Positions 1 through 9,134 of a stretch of DNA of 33,900 nucleotides are shown here, piece by piece (within the stretch, counting starts at the first letter, position 1; each line of letters opens with the position of its first letter). Source of the DNA: Cytophagaceae bacterium. GTDB lineage: Bacteria; Bacteroidota; Bacteroidia; Cytophagales; Spirosomataceae. Under the pieces are notes generated by a model. The model made no database searches. It saw nothing but the letters and a program-made list of their open reading frames with translations, and had not been told where the DNA came from. The stretch is taken from the NCBI GenBank assembly GCA_027488335.1, contig JAIYBU010000036.1, positions 1 to 33,900 on the forward strand, in the 5' to 3' direction. The position numbers and the translations under genes were made by a program.

Positions 1-1962
1 AACCTTGACCCCGAAGGTAAAAAATGGGAATTGGTAAGTGCAGGTTACAGAAATGCCTTCGATATGGCTTTCGATGCAAACGGTGATTTGTTTGTCTATG
101 ATGCCGACATGGAATGGGATTTTGGCTTGCCGTGGTATCGACCAACTCGTATTACACATGCTACGAGTGCCTCAGAATTTGGTTGGAGAACGGGCAATAG
201 CAAATGGTCGCCAACGTTCCCTGATAATCTTCCGCCAGTTATCAATATTGGTCAAGGTTCACCAACGAACTTATTGCATTTGAAAGATGCTAAATTCCCT
301 GCAAAATACAAAAATACACTCTTGGCATTTGACTGGACTTTTGGGGTAATGCACGCTATACATTTAAAACCTTCTGGCTCGAGTTTTTCGGGTGAAAGAG
401 AAGAGTTTTTGTCAGGGATTCCCCTTCCATTAACCGATGGAGCAATCGGTCCTGATGGTGCTTTATATTTCCTAACAGGTGGACGTCGTTTAGATTCTGA
501 TTTATACCGTGTTTCTTACGTAGGAAACGAAAGCACTGCTCCAATTGCAGCTACTCCAATCAACGCAGCCAATGCTTTGCGTAGAAGTTTAGAAAAATTC
601 CATTCAGGTGGGCCAAATCCAGCGGCAGTTGCCACGGCTTGGCCTCAATTAAAAAGCCCAGATAGATTCATTCGTTATGCAGCCCGTTTGGCATTAGAGC
701 ATCAGCCAGTTGCTCAATGGCAAGACTTAGCTTTGAAAGAAAAAGACCCAGTTGCTCTTACGCAATCATTGATTTCGTTGATTCGCATGGGCGATGGCTC
801 AAAGAAAAACGAAATTACAAATGCACTTTTGGGTGTAAACTTCAAAGCTTTACAGCAATCACAACAATTAGATTTATTGAGAGCTTTTGAGTTGATATTC
901 CTTCGTATGGGACAGCCTGATGCTACCCTCAAACCGAAAGTGATAGCTTACCTAAACCCGCTTTATCCTGCTAATACAGCTCACTTGAATCGCTCATTGA
1001 GTAAATTATTGATTTATTTAGATGCTCCAGAAGCGGTTGCCAAAACACTCGCTTTAATGGATATTAAGACCGAGCCAGGAAGCGATGCCCTCAATGTTGA
1101 AACGGCTACTGCTTCAAGTGATTTAATTTTGAGAAATCCTCAGTATGGGAAAGATATTGCAGCCATGTTGGCTAATATTCCGCCAGCCCAACATACATAT
1201 TATGCCGTAATGTTGAGTTTAGCAAAAGAAGGTTGGACGCCTGAACTTCAAGACAAATATTTCAAATGGTATTATCGTGCTTTTGAATACAAAGGTGGAA
1301 ATAGCTACATCGGTTTCTTGGATAGGTCTTTAAAACTGGCTTTGAAAAATGTTCCTGACAGTAAGAGAGCTTATTTTGAAAAACTCGCTGGAGCAGAAAG
1401 ATTAAGTAAAAATGGCAATGATTTTATTTCATTAACCGCACCAAAAGGCCCTGGCAGAAACTGGAGAATGGAAAATGCTCTTCCAATCATCGAAAAAGGA
1501 TTAGTAGATAGAGATTTTGATAATGGTAAAGCCATGTATGCAGCAACTACTTGTAAAATGTGTCACTCAATGAGAGGCGATGGTGGAGCTATAGGCCCAG
1601 ATTTAAGCCAATTATATACTCGTTTTTCTTCAAAAGATATGCTGGAGTCAATCATTGAGCCAAATAAAACCGTTTCTGACCAATATGCCGCCACTTATTA
1701 TAGCCTAAGAAATGGCAGTTCGATTGTAGGGCGTTTAGTAAACGAAGACAAAACGGCTTATTATATTTCTCAGAACCCGTATGCTCCAAACGAGCTTGAA
1801 AAAGTTTTGAAAAAGAATGTAGTTTCATCAAAACCATCTTCGGCATCCATTATGTTTGGCGGTTTGATAAATAGTTTGAACGAAGAAGAATTGAAAGATT
1901 TAATGGCATTTTTAATGTCGGGTGGAAATGAAAGCAATGCCATGTTTAAAGCAAAAAAGTAG
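1..1962 (+). CDS. Beta-propeller sugar dehydrogenase-like protein with C-terminal haem-binding domain (5' truncated)
   Basis: The reading frame is open from base 1, so the gene starts upstream of the window and only its last 653 residues are visible. The N-terminal visible part (about residues 10-180) looks like the end of the beta-propeller found in PQQ-type/'membrane-bound dehydrogenase' proteins, with a GPDGALYF blade motif. A helical middle region resembling HEAT-like repeats follows. Near the C-terminus a CKMCH haem c attachment motif is encoded at 1552-1566, inside a segment that reads GKAMYAATTCKMCHSMRGDG and resembles the putative haem-binding domain of planctomycete-type dehydrogenases. 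The family is thought to work in the periplasm, oxidising sugars or related carbohydrates and passing electrons to the haem; the substrate cannot be read from sequence. It is followed by 322 bases without a gene and then a DUF1080 lipoprotein on the same strand. The signal peptide must lie outside the window. Confidence 0.85.
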   Translation, partial: NLDPEGKKWELVSAGYRNAFDMAFDANGDLFVYDADMEWDFGLPWYRPTRITHATSASEFGWRTGNSKWSPTFPDNLPPVINIGQGSPTNLLHLKDAKFPAKYKNTLLAFDWTFGVMHAIHLKPSGSSFSGEREEFLSGIPLPLTDGAIGPDGALYFLTGGRRLDSDLYRVSYVGNESTAPIAATPINAANALRRSLEKFHSGGPNPAAVATAWPQLKSPDRFIRYAARLALEHQPVAQWQDLALKEKDPVALTQSLISLIRMGDGSKKNEITNALLGVNFKALQQSQQLDLLRAFELIFLRMGQPDATLKPKVIAYLNPLYPANTAHLNRSLSKLLIYLDAPEAVAKTLALMDIKTEPGSDALNVETATASSDLILRNPQYGKDIAAMLANIPPAQHTYYAVMLSLAKEGWTPELQDKYFKWYYRAFEYKGGNSYIGFLDRSLKLALKNVPDSKRAYFEKLAGAERLSKNGNDFISLTAPKGPGRNWRMENALPIIEKGLVDRDFDNGKAMYAATTCKMCHSMRGDGGAIGPDLSQLYTRFSSKDMLESIIEPNKTVSDQYAATYYSLRNGSSIVGRLVNEDKTAYYISQNPYAPNELEKVLKKNVVSSKPSSASIMFGGLINSLNEEELKDLMAFLMSGGNESNAMFKAKK

Positions 1963-2284
1963 TTAAAAAGTAGATTTGATTAAGTTTTATATGCTTGTCT
2001 GAAGGCGTTCTAACAAATTTGGGCAGGCATATTAAAAAAGCATAAGGTATAAGTTGATAAGGGGCTGTTGATAATTAGTTTATGCTTTTTTGTGTAACAT
2101 TAAATATAAGCACTTAATTATAAGTATTTTATAAAATATTATCTACTCAAAACTGCTTACTGACTACTACTTAAGGCAAAAGAAAAGGATTTACGTAATT
2201 GTTTTCATAATACTTAAAAACCTTATGCCTTTTACCTTATCAACTTTACCTCAAAAACTAAAAAACTCTTTTAATCATACATCA
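1963..2284. other. Gene-free stretch with hairpins and inverted repeat fragments
   Basis: I see no credible gene in these 322 bases. They contain a possible terminator hairpin (2034-2091, separate entry) and a weaker one formed by ATATGCTTGTC and its near-complement ending at about 2032. A segment around 2041-2064 reading AAGGTATAAGTTGATAAGG recurs in inverted orientation around 2222-2253 (complement AGGTAAAGTTGATAAGG). That places repeat-derived DNA directly under the in-frame extension upstream of the DUF1080 start codon and argues against the longer start. Confidence 0.6.
2034..2091 (+). terminator. Long-loop hairpin, possible terminator of the first gene
   Basis: Perfect 12-base arms, AAAAAAGCATAA at 2034-2045 and TTATGCTTTTTT at 2080-2091, are separated by a 34-base loop. 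The right arm ends in six T, as in a rho-independent terminator, and the element lies about 70 bases downstream of the stop at 1962. The long loop and A/T-rich stem make it weaker than a typical terminator. Confidence 0.45.
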
Positions 2285-3061
2285 ATGACAACAAAATTTA
2301 ATACAAAACCTTGGAATATTGCAGTTCTAATTGCTATCTTGGCAGTTGGTTGTAAAGTTTCAAAGACTACTCAAAGTGAAAAAGGTTTTAAGTCAATTTT
2401 CGATGGAAAAACGCTCAACGGTTGGGAAGGTGACACCAAATATTGGCGGGTAGAGAACGGAAATTTAGTTGGCGAAATCACCCCCGAAACTTTACTTAAA
2501 ACCAACTCTTTCATTACGTGGAAAGGCGGAGAACCTGCTGATTTTGAGTTAAAAGGTGAATTTAATATTACCGAAAAAGGTAATTCGGGTATTAATTATC
2601 GAAGTGTGAAATTGCCCGATATTCCGTATGCCTTACGAGGTTATCAAGCCGATATTGACGGAGCAAATCGTTATACAGGTCAAAATTACGAAGAGCGAGG
2701 CCGTACGACTCTGGCATATCGTGGGCAGATTACGAGTATAAACGCTCAGCCAAACCCTATGACTTCGGAAGAAGTTCGTAAGAAAGTTCAAAAAAATGCT
2801 TGGACGGAACTAAAAATAACAGGAAGTTTAGGCGAAAACGAAGCTTTGAAAACAAAAATTAAAGGCGAAGATTGGAACACCTTTCACTTGGTAATAAAAG
2901 GCAATCGTTTACAGCACTACATCAATGATATTTTGATGAGCGATGTAACCGATAATGACTTAGTAAACGGGAAATCAAAAGGTATTTTGGGCGTGCAGGT
3001 TCACGTAGGTCCACCTATGAAAGTACAGTACCGCAATTTAAGAATAAAAGAATTGAAATAA
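2285..3061 (+). CDS. DUF1080 family lipoprotein (3-keto-disaccharide hydrolase domain)
   Basis: A protein of 258 residues. I place the start at ATG 2285 rather than the in-frame ATG 2225, because from 2285 the protein begins with a lipoprotein signal (MTTKFNTKPWNIAVLIAILA then VGC). The 20 extra upstream codons fall in repeat-like DNA. After the lipobox the domain runs from about residue 35 to the end, with the recognisable FDGKTLNGWEGD opening, a central NSGINYRS segment and the C-terminal VQYRNLRIKEL strand of the concanavalin-like PF06439 fold. Pfam names the family 3-keto-disaccharide hydrolase because members cleave glycosides first oxidised at C3. As a predicted lipid-anchored envelope protein next to a dehydrogenase-like gene and upstream of sugar isomerases, it could cleave an oxidised glycoside before uptake. 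The substrate is inference. Confidence 0.88.
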   Translation: MTTKFNTKPWNIAVLIAILAVGCKVSKTTQSEKGFKSIFDGKTLNGWEGDTKYWRVENGNLVGEITPETLLKTNSFITWKGGEPADFELKGEFNITEKGNSGINYRSVKLPDIPYALRGYQADIDGANRYTGQNYEERGRTTLAYRGQITSINAQPNPMTSEEVRKKVQKNAWTELKITGSLGENEALKTKIKGEDWNTFHLVIKGNRLQHYINDILMSDVTDNDLVNGKSKGILGVQVHVGPPMKVQYRNLRIKELK

Positions 3062-3145
3062 GACAAGAGAGATTAAACAAAAGACATGAGATGTTCTTAA
3101 CAGTTTCAACTTTAAATAAATGTTCTTGTCTTTTGTCTCATGTCT
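3061..3145. repeat. Intergenic inverted repeat, AGACAAAAGACATGAGA family, copy 1
   Basis: Starting at the stop codon of the DUF1080 gene, the left arm (3061-3091) contains ACAAAAGACATGAGA at 3077-3091. The right arm (about 3124-3145) reads TCTTGTCTTTTGTCTCATGT followed by CT, an imperfect complement. The 15-base core is identical to bases 9137-9151 in another intergenic gap of the same operon, so this is a dispersed repeat rather than a gene-specific structure. It ends 12 bases before the next start codon. Confidence 0.75.
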
Positions 3146-3157
3146 AATATCTAAAAT

Positions 3158-4009
3158 ATGAATAAAATAGGATTCAACGTTTTGGCGTGGTCAGCCAATG
3201 TTTCAGAGGAGTTATTTCCGATTATTGAAAGGTTAAAAACCATTGGCTATGATGGTGTAGAGTATTTTGTAGGAGCAACCGACGAAAATGCGTATAAATT
3301 AGTAGGCAAACACTCTAAAGATATTGGTTTGGAGGTAACGACGGTTACGGTCGTTAGCCCCGATGCTAATCCAATCAATGAGTCGGAGAGTGTGCGTCAG
3401 AAAGGATTAGACCGAATAAAATGGGCAATCGACCGCTCGTATGATTTAGGTTCGACGGTTCTCTGTGGGCCTTTTCACTCAGCTCATGCACATTTTGTGG
3501 CACACCCTGCCCTCGACGAAGAATACAAAAGAGCTGCCGAAATCTTACACCAAGCAGGCGAACACGCCAAGCAAGCCAACATTATTTTAGCTCCCGAAGC
3601 CCTCAATCGCTTTGAATGCTATTTGTGTAACACCATGGAACAATTGGCCAAGTTGATAACAATGGTCAATCATCCAAATGTTAGAGCAATGTTTGATACG
3701 CACCATGCCAATATTGAGGAGAAAAAATATGCTACGGCAATCAATACCATTGCCCCATATTTGAGCCACGTACACATCAGCGAAAACGACCGAGGTACAC
3801 CCGGCGACGGACACGTACCATTCGATGATGCTTTTGCCGCATTATCTGCCGCAAATTATAAAGGTTGGTTCACAATTGAGGCATTTTCAAGAAATGACCC
3901 CGATTTTGCTAATGCCATCAACGTTTGGCGAGAATACAACGACCCGTGGCACATTGCCGAAAATGGTTTGAAGTTCATCAAAGAAATGTGTAAAAAACAC
4001 AGCCTTTAA
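3158..4009 (+). CDS. Sugar 3-epimerase-like TIM-barrel protein (D-tagatose/D-psicose 3-epimerase family)
   Basis: A protein of 283 residues, the usual size for this AP_endonuc_2 (xylose isomerase-like) TIM barrel. The four metal-binding residues of ketose 3-epimerases are in register: Glu147 (APEALNRFE), Asp180 (FDTHHANIEE), His206 (HVHISENDRG) and Glu241 (WFTIEAFS). The HxHxSENDRGTPGxGHV block is characteristic of the D-tagatose/D-psicose 3-epimerase group. The predicted reaction is metal-dependent epimerisation at C3 of a ketose (or a related isomerisation) in the cytoplasm; no signal peptide is seen. It is the first of three different TIM-barrel isomerase-like proteins in this locus. Specificity cannot be assigned from sequence. 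Confidence 0.88.
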   Translation: MNKIGFNVLAWSANVSEELFPIIERLKTIGYDGVEYFVGATDENAYKLVGKHSKDIGLEVTTVTVVSPDANPINESESVRQKGLDRIKWAIDRSYDLGSTVLCGPFHSAHAHFVAHPALDEEYKRAAEILHQAGEHAKQANIILAPEALNRFECYLCNTMEQLAKLITMVNHPNVRAMFDTHHANIEEKKYATAINTIAPYLSHVHISENDRGTPGDGHVPFDDAFAALSAANYKGWFTIEAFSRNDPDFANAINVWREYNDPWHIAENGLKFIKEMCKKHSL

Positions 4010-4050
4010 TTCAAAAAATACATAAGAAACTTACAAGATAATAGTTTAAA

Positions 4051-4878
4051 ATGAAAGAAAAATTGCCTTTTCGATTTGGTTCGGAAGTATATACATGGTT
4101 TATGAGTGGTAACGGACAAACTCACCAAGGTCGATTAGCTCACATGATAGAAGTGATTGCCAAAGCGGGTTTCACAGGAATTCAACCCATTTTTACTTGG
4201 ATGGGCGATTTGGTTAATGCCGACCTTTTGGAAGCAAAACTAAAAGAACAAGGCATCGAACTGGCCGCTCTCGCGTTGGCTTTGGAGTGGAACGGCACGG
4301 AAGAATCAGAAAACGAAAAGCAAATTGCCGATAACGCCATTGCATTGCTGGAGCGTTTCCCAGGAGCGGTTTTAAATACAGTTCAAATCCCAACGGGTCG
4401 TCACGATTTAGAAAATCGCCAGCGAAATTTAGTGAATATCGTCAATACAGTTTCCAAAAGAGCCGCCGATAAAGGTATTCCTTGTAGTTTTCACCCGAAT
4501 TCACCGCATAGTTCAATCATTCGGACAGAATCAGATTACAAAGTAGTTTTAGAATCACTGGATAGTTCAGTAACTGGTTGGACACCCGATGTGGGTCATA
4601 TTATCAATGGCGATATGAAAAAAAAAAAAAAAATGAAAGAATATGCCTCCCTCATCAACCACGTTCATTACAAAGACTGGAATGGTGAACCTGAATTTGC
4701 TTTAATGGGCAAGGGAAAAGTTGACCTACTTTCAATTACGCAATGGCTCAAAGATATTAATTATAAAGGTTGGATTATCTGCGAAGACGAAGGAGAAGAA
4801 GCTTTAGAAGACCCTGATTTCGTGACACTGCACGATGGAAATTGGATATTAAACGACCTAATTCCTAACCTAAAATAG
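4051..4878 (+). CDS. Second TIM-barrel sugar phosphate isomerase/epimerase-like protein, with a Lys5 tract
   Basis: A protein of 275 residues of the AP_endonuc_2/xylose isomerase-like family. Likely metal ligands are His in CSFHPNSPHS, Asp in TPDVGHI, His in HVHYKDW and Glu in ICEDEGEE. It follows the 3-epimerase-like gene by 41 bases and precedes the alpha/beta hydrolase by 9 bases, so all are probably co-transcribed. The odd point is codons 190-194, five AAA codons in a run of 16 A (4618-4633), giving GDMKKKKKMKEYASL. Relatives have a length-matched GGMDP-L-type turn here, as I recall the family; the frame and total length are unaffected. Whether the lysines are real or a sequence artefact is treated under findings. 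The substrate is unknown. Confidence 0.85.
   Translation: MKEKLPFRFGSEVYTWFMSGNGQTHQGRLAHMIEVIAKAGFTGIQPIFTWMGDLVNADLLEAKLKEQGIELAALALALEWNGTEESENEKQIADNAIALLERFPGAVLNTVQIPTGRHDLENRQRNLVNIVNTVSKRAADKGIPCSFHPNSPHSSIIRTESDYKVVLESLDSSVTGWTPDVGHIINGDMKKKKKMKEYASLINHVHYKDWNGEPEFALMGKGKVDLLSITQWLKDINYKGWIICEDEGEEALEDPDFVTLHDGNWILNDLIPNLK
4618..4633 (+). repeat. A16 homopolymer inside a coding region
   Basis: Sixteen consecutive A, flanked by GATATG on the left and TGAAAG on the right. In the gene's frame it supplies five Lys codons and the first base of an ATG. It is one of only two runs of this length in the window; the other, at 25359-25374, is also A16 when read on the sense strand of its gene. 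Confidence 0.97.
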
Positions 4879-4887
4879 TTGAATTGT

Positions 4888-5697
4888 ATGCCATTCGTAC
4901 AAACAAACGGAATCAATTTTTACTACGAAGAGCGTGGTTCAAGCTCTGCAACGCCTCTTTTAATGATTATGGGAATCACGGCCGCTGGTGCTGTTTGGGA
5001 GCCACACGCAACTTACTTTGAGAAACATTTTAGATGTATTATCGGAGATAATCGAGGAGTGGGACAGACAGATAAACCCGAAGGTGATTACTCAACGGCA
5101 ATGATGGCCGATGATTATGCGGGGCTGCTCGACGAACTTCAAGTCGAAAACGCACACGTAATTGGCTGCTCAATGGGAAGTACCATTGCTCAGCAATTAG
5201 CAATCAGACACCCCAAAAAAGTAAAATCTTTGGTGTTGATGTGTCCGTGGGCTCGTTGTGATAATGCTGCAAAAGGCATTTTTCGGCACATAGTCAATTG
5301 TAAAGCAAAGTTTAGTCCCGAAGAATTCAGCCTTTATATTCAATTATTGATTTACTCAAAAGCTTCGTGGGACAATGAAAAGTTTGCAACCGAACTGGAA
5401 GAAGGCCGAAAAAATGCTCATTTAGACCCCAATCCACAACCACTTCACGGACTAAAAGGTCAGGCGGCGGCATGTATCAATCATTCGGTCCTTGCTGAGT
5501 TAAGCTCAGTTTCGCAGCCAACTCTTGTAATCGGTGGTAAAGAAGATATTTTTACACCCAAATGGATGGCCAACGAAATTGTAGCAACAATACCCAATGC
5601 CGAGCTTTTCCTTTACGAAAAAGCGGGTCACGCCTTCCATTTTGAGAACGTAGAAGACTTTAATACTCGGGTTACAGACTGGTTTTTAGGTCGTTAA
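4888..5697 (+). CDS. Alpha/beta hydrolase fold protein
   Basis: A protein of 269 residues from ATG 4888. A TTG three codons earlier (4879) is also in frame, but it abuts the preceding stop and adds nothing conserved. The alpha/beta hydrolase signature is complete: a nucleophile elbow GCSMGS, an acid in GGKEDIFTP and a catalytic His in KAGHAFHFEN. The N-terminal VQTNGINFYYEERGS and DNRGVGQTDKP segments match the usual core with its oxyanion-hole region. No signal peptide is visible, so it should be cytoplasmic. In this operon it may hydrolyse an ester or lactone, for example a sugar lactone made by the dehydrogenases; that is inference from neighbours only. Confidence 0.85.
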   Translation: MPFVQTNGINFYYEERGSSSATPLLMIMGITAAGAVWEPHATYFEKHFRCIIGDNRGVGQTDKPEGDYSTAMMADDYAGLLDELQVENAHVIGCSMGSTIAQQLAIRHPKKVKSLVLMCPWARCDNAAKGIFRHIVNCKAKFSPEEFSLYIQLLIYSKASWDNEKFATELEEGRKNAHLDPNPQPLHGLKGQAAACINHSVLAELSSVSQPTLVIGGKEDIFTPKWMANEIVATIPNAELFLYEKAGHAFHFENVEDFNTRVTDWFLGR

Positions 5698-5732
5698 AAG
5701 TCTTAAATTAGAACTTTGTCAATTAATTTCCA

Positions 5733-6761
5733 ATGAGTGGAATTCAAAATTATAAAGATAAAATCTCAAATCATGCCCAAATGGGAGGCATCGAAACTTC
5801 TATTCTTGACAATGGTTTAGGTCGTGGAAATCGTATCGCTTGGATAAATACTGGAACAGGTCTGAGGTATAAAGTGGTCATTGACAGAGGAATGGATATT
5901 GCCGAGGCATTTTATAACCAACATTCTTTGGCGTGGCTCAGTCACGGCGGATTTAATGCTCCACAACCCAACTCAGACCGAGGAATTGATTGGCTCAAAA
6001 CCTTTGGTGGTGGACTCTTAACGACGTGTGGACTTTCGCACGTGGGCGGCCCCGAGAAAGATGAATATGGCGAAAGAGGCATTCATGGAAATATCTCAAA
6101 TCTCCCTGCCGAAATTGTTTCGATTATTCAGCCTGACCCTGTTGCTGGAAAAATGGAGTTTAGTATTACTGGCGTCATTAAAGAAACCAAAGTGTTTGGA
6201 CCGAGTCTCGAATTAAGACGAACAATTTCTGGAGTTCTTGGTGAGCCAATGCTTCAAATTCATGATGAAGTCATCAATCGAGGAAACTCCCCTGCACCGC
6301 TCATGGTTATGTACCATTTCAATTTTGGGTATCCGATGGTTGATGAAGGCACAAAAATACTTTGGGAAGGAAAGTGGAAGCCCCGTTTTGGCAATGAAAA
6401 TGCCAAGATTTTTAAAGAAGGAAATGATTTTAAAACCTGTCCATCTCCCATTGATGACCACCTCGGTACAGGTGAAGAAGTAGCATTTATCGACCCAAAT
6501 ACTGATAGTACAGGAATGTGTGTTGCAGGGCTTCATAATGAGAAAATTGGTCTGAAAGTGGAGATTAATTTCAGAAAAGAACAATTACCTCACTTAGTTA
6601 ATTGGCAACATTGGGGTAAAGGTGAGTATGTCACAGGTATCGAACCTGCTACTAACCCACCCATCGGGCAAGCTCAAGCAAGAGCTAATAAAGAACTAAT
6701 TTTTCTTGAATCTTATGAAACAAGAAGTTTTGATTTAGAAATCAGAGCGATAGAAATATAA
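5733..6761 (+). CDS. DUF4432 family protein (aldose 1-epimerase-like fold)
   Basis: A protein of 342 residues. It matches DUF4432, a galactose-mutarotase-like beta-sandwich family, by the VVIDRGMDIAEA segment, the WLSHGGFNAP and GGGLLTTCGLSHVGGP blocks, the ERGIHGNISNLPA block and a C-terminal GIEPATNPPIGQ. Mutarotase-like proteins bind sugars in a shallow cleft and interconvert anomers. In sugar-degradation operons DUF4432 members are presumed to act on the pathway sugar, but no reaction is established that I can name. It has no signal peptide. It follows the hydrolase by 35 bases and precedes the cupin gene by 40 bases. Confidence 0.87.
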   Translation: MSGIQNYKDKISNHAQMGGIETSILDNGLGRGNRIAWINTGTGLRYKVVIDRGMDIAEAFYNQHSLAWLSHGGFNAPQPNSDRGIDWLKTFGGGLLTTCGLSHVGGPEKDEYGERGIHGNISNLPAEIVSIIQPDPVAGKMEFSITGVIKETKVFGPSLELRRTISGVLGEPMLQIHDEVINRGNSPAPLMVMYHFNFGYPMVDEGTKILWEGKWKPRFGNENAKIFKEGNDFKTCPSPIDDHLGTGEEVAFIDPNTDSTGMCVAGLHNEKIGLKVEINFRKEQLPHLVNWQHWGKGEYVTGIEPATNPPIGQAQARANKELIFLESYETRSFDLEIRAIEI

Positions 6762-6801
6762 AACTACGTAACATTACATTCAACCCTTCAAAAATTATAT
6801 T

Positions 6802-8004
6802 ATGTCAAATTTAAGTATAGCACAAAAAGCTTTAGAACAAGGAAAAGGGATTTTACGATTAGCACCGACTTGGGTTCCACGTTCATTTTGTGTGCCAGGC
6901 CGCAGAATAAAACTTCACCCCGATGATTATTATGTACTCGGTGGTGTGCGTGGCGGAATCGACGAACGTTGGCTTTCATCTACAACTCCTGCGAAAAATG
7001 GCCCATTAACTGGCGAAAATGAAGGATTAAGCTTCGTTATTGTAGGTGATGAAAAAGTGCTTTTGAAAGATGCAATCGACGAACTCGGTGCAGAAATCAT
7101 CGGCGAACGCCTTTGGAATGAATACAAAAGCTGGCCGATGTACTCTAAGTTTTTTGATAATATGGGTCCTTTACCACACCATATTCACCATAACGACGAA
7201 GAAGCCGCCAAAATTGGTCAACTCGGCAAGCCTGAAGCCTATTATTATCCGCCACAATTAAACAATCACGGTGGCGATTTCCCTTATACATTTTTCGGAA
7301 TTGCTCCAGGTACAACCAAAGAGCAAATCAAGGAATGCTTGATGAATTTCACAAAAGGTGATAATAAAATCACGATGTATTCGCAAGCGTTTCCATTAAT
7401 TCCAGGAACTGGCTGGGATGTTCCCCCAGGAATGTTACACGCCCCAGGAAGTTTGTGTACGTATGAGCCACAAAAAGCATCGGATGTTTTTGCGATGTAT
7501 CAATCTTTGGTAAATGAGGCAGTTATTCCAGAAGAATTATTGTGGAATGGCACACCTCCTGACCAAATTGGCGATTATGACCAACTCATGGGGGTAATTG
7601 ATTGGGAATTAAACACTAATCCAAATTTGCTCGAAACTCGTTTTATGCAGCCAAAACCAGTGAAAGATGTGGCAGAAATGGAAGCGGAAGGATACATCGA
7701 AAAATGGGTTTGCTATCGTTCAGAGGCATTTTCTGCCAAAGAATTAACTGTTTTGCCAGGACAAACTGTAACGATTAAAGATAGTGCTGCTTATGGTATA
7801 ATTATGATGCAAGGACACGGTAAAATGGGGGTTTGGAATATCGAAACTCCAGCCTTGATTCGCTACGGTCAGCTGACAAACGATGAGTTTTTTATCACCG
7901 AAAAAGCAGCGATGGAAGGCGTAACTATCACGAATCATTCAGCCAATGACCCAATCGTAATGCTCAAACACTTTGGACCTAATAACCCTGATTTGGTTTT
8001 ATAA
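6802..8004 (+). CDS. Cupin-type protein, distantly phosphomannose-isomerase-like
   Basis: A protein of 400 residues. A metal-binding cupin core is suggested by PLPHHIHHNDEEA (three His), the following PEAYYYPPQ, and WDVPPGMLHAPGS with a further His. Spacing and the WDVPPGMLHAPG loop recall type I mannose-6-phosphate isomerases, in which a similar His/Glu set holds zinc. A second, smaller cupin-like half (about residues 310-395, with VLPGQTVTIKD and GIIMMQGHGKMG) follows. The likely role is isomerisation of a sugar or sugar acid in the cytoplasm, but I do not recognise a characterised homologue. It lies in tight order with DUF4432 upstream and a TIM-barrel isomerase-like protein downstream. 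Confidence 0.75.
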   Translation: MSNLSIAQKALEQGKGILRLAPTWVPRSFCVPGRRIKLHPDDYYVLGGVRGGIDERWLSSTTPAKNGPLTGENEGLSFVIVGDEKVLLKDAIDELGAEIIGERLWNEYKSWPMYSKFFDNMGPLPHHIHHNDEEAAKIGQLGKPEAYYYPPQLNNHGGDFPYTFFGIAPGTTKEQIKECLMNFTKGDNKITMYSQAFPLIPGTGWDVPPGMLHAPGSLCTYEPQKASDVFAMYQSLVNEAVIPEELLWNGTPPDQIGDYDQLMGVIDWELNTNPNLLETRFMQPKPVKDVAEMEAEGYIEKWVCYRSEAFSAKELTVLPGQTVTIKDSAAYGIIMMQGHGKMGVWNIETPALIRYGQLTNDEFFITEKAAMEGVTITNHSANDPIVMLKHFGPNNPDLVL

Positions 8005-8014
8005 TCAACCGTCC

Positions 8015-8053
8015 AAACCTCATTCTCATAGGCTTTCAAAACCTGTGAGGTTT
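8015..8053. repeat. Intergenic palindrome AAACCTCA...TGAGGTTT
   Basis: Eight-base arms AAACCTCA and TGAGGTTT enclose 23 bases that also contain AAACCTGTGAGG, partly complementary to the left side. It lies 10 bases after the cupin stop and 33 bases before the next start. It may be a degenerate dispersed repeat or an attenuating hairpin in the operon. Confidence 0.6.
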
Positions 8054-8086
8054 ATAAGAAGAACAACCTAAAAATCTATTAAATAT

Positions 8087-9118
8087 ATGGAAAATAATTA
8101 TCCTAAACTCCACAATGCCACATGGCCAGGTATTGTAGGAAAAGGACCTGACTCTGAGCCACCCATTTCATTGGATACTATGCTCGAAATGACCGCCGCT
8201 GCCGAAGTAGATGGCGTAAAATTCGATGGTGTTGATTTAGGACTTTTCGACCCACATTATGACCTTGATACTTCTGACGATGCCATCAAAAGATTGGCTG
8301 ATAAAGTAGCCAAACACGGTCTTGAAATTGGCAGTTTGGTTGCTCCAATTTGGGGCGGTCCCGCAATGGGTAGTAAAGAAGAACGAGCTAATTTTGTAGA
8401 AATGGTTCGTAAATCTTGCCACATTGGTCAAAAATTGCGTGAAATGGGTATTCGTCCAAACGGAATCGTCAGAATTGACTCAGCCAGTACACCTCATGCT
8501 TGGGCAGCCGACCCCGTAGGTAATACAAAATTGATTGCACAGACATTCAGAGAAGCCTGTGATGTAGCTGCCGATTATGGGGAAAGACTCGCTGCCGAAG
8601 GAGAAATATGTTGGGGGGGAATGCACTCATGGAAAGCCATGATTGATACGCTCGAAGCCGTTGACCGCCCAAATATTGGTTTCCAAGCCGATATGTCGCA
8701 CACTACACTTTATTTACTTGGTTATAATGCTCCAGAAGCTCGCATTCTTCCCGAAGATTTTCAGTGGGGAGATAGAGAAACGTTCCTTGCAGGATTGAGA
8801 AAATTGACGGATGCTCTTCGCCCATGGACAATTGACTTCCACGTGGCTCAAAACGACGGAACTGTTCACGGAACAGGCTCACACGATAAGACTGGTCGCC
8901 ACTGTCAAGCAACTGACCCGAATGGAAAATTGGATATTGCACACGATGCAGGTCTTTGGCTTCGCAATAATTCGGGCGAATTGACCAAAGCTTTCCGCCA
9001 CATTTGTTGGGACGGCTGTATGTTTGATAATGCTGTCATGACTCAACCAAAAACATGGAATGATATTCTGGCTGCCATGATAAATGTTAGAAAACAACAT
9101 GGATGGTATGAAGCTTAA
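8087..9118 (+). CDS. Third TIM-barrel sugar isomerase-like protein
   Basis: A protein of 343 residues, longer than the two other barrels and with low resemblance to them. Barrel and metal-site landmarks are [11 protein letters not shown] near the N-terminus, [15 protein letters not shown] (Glu and His), [12 protein letters not shown] (Asp and His), and [21 protein letters not shown], the counterpart of the HxH loop that closes the site in xylose isomerase-like enzymes. There is no signal peptide. It is probably a cytoplasmic isomerase or epimerase of the same pathway; the mixture of three barrel enzymes suggests successive rearrangements of one uncommon sugar. Its exact reaction is unknown. 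Confidence 0.8.
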   Translation: MENNYPKLHNATWPGIVGKGPDSEPPISLDTMLEMTAAAEVDGVKFDGVDLGLFDPHYDLDTSDDAIKRLADKVAKHGLEIGSLVAPIWGGPAMGSKEERANFVEMVRKSCHIGQKLREMGIRPNGIVRIDSASTPHAWAADPVGNTKLIAQTFREACDVAADYGERLAAEGEICWGGMHSWKAMIDTLEAVDRPNIGFQADMSHTTLYLLGYNAPEARILPEDFQWGDRETFLAGLRKLTDALRPWTIDFHVAQNDGTVHGTGSHDKTGRHCQATDPNGKLDIAHDAGLWLRNNSGELTKAFRHICWDGCMFDNAVMTQPKTWNDILAAMINVRKQHGWYEA

Positions 9119-9134
9119 ATTTATATAAGATATT

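Noticed and set aside
2225-2284. Longer start for the DUF1080 lipoprotein
   Set aside because: It would bury the lipoprotein signal 20 residues inside and is made of sequence repeated nearby in inverted form.
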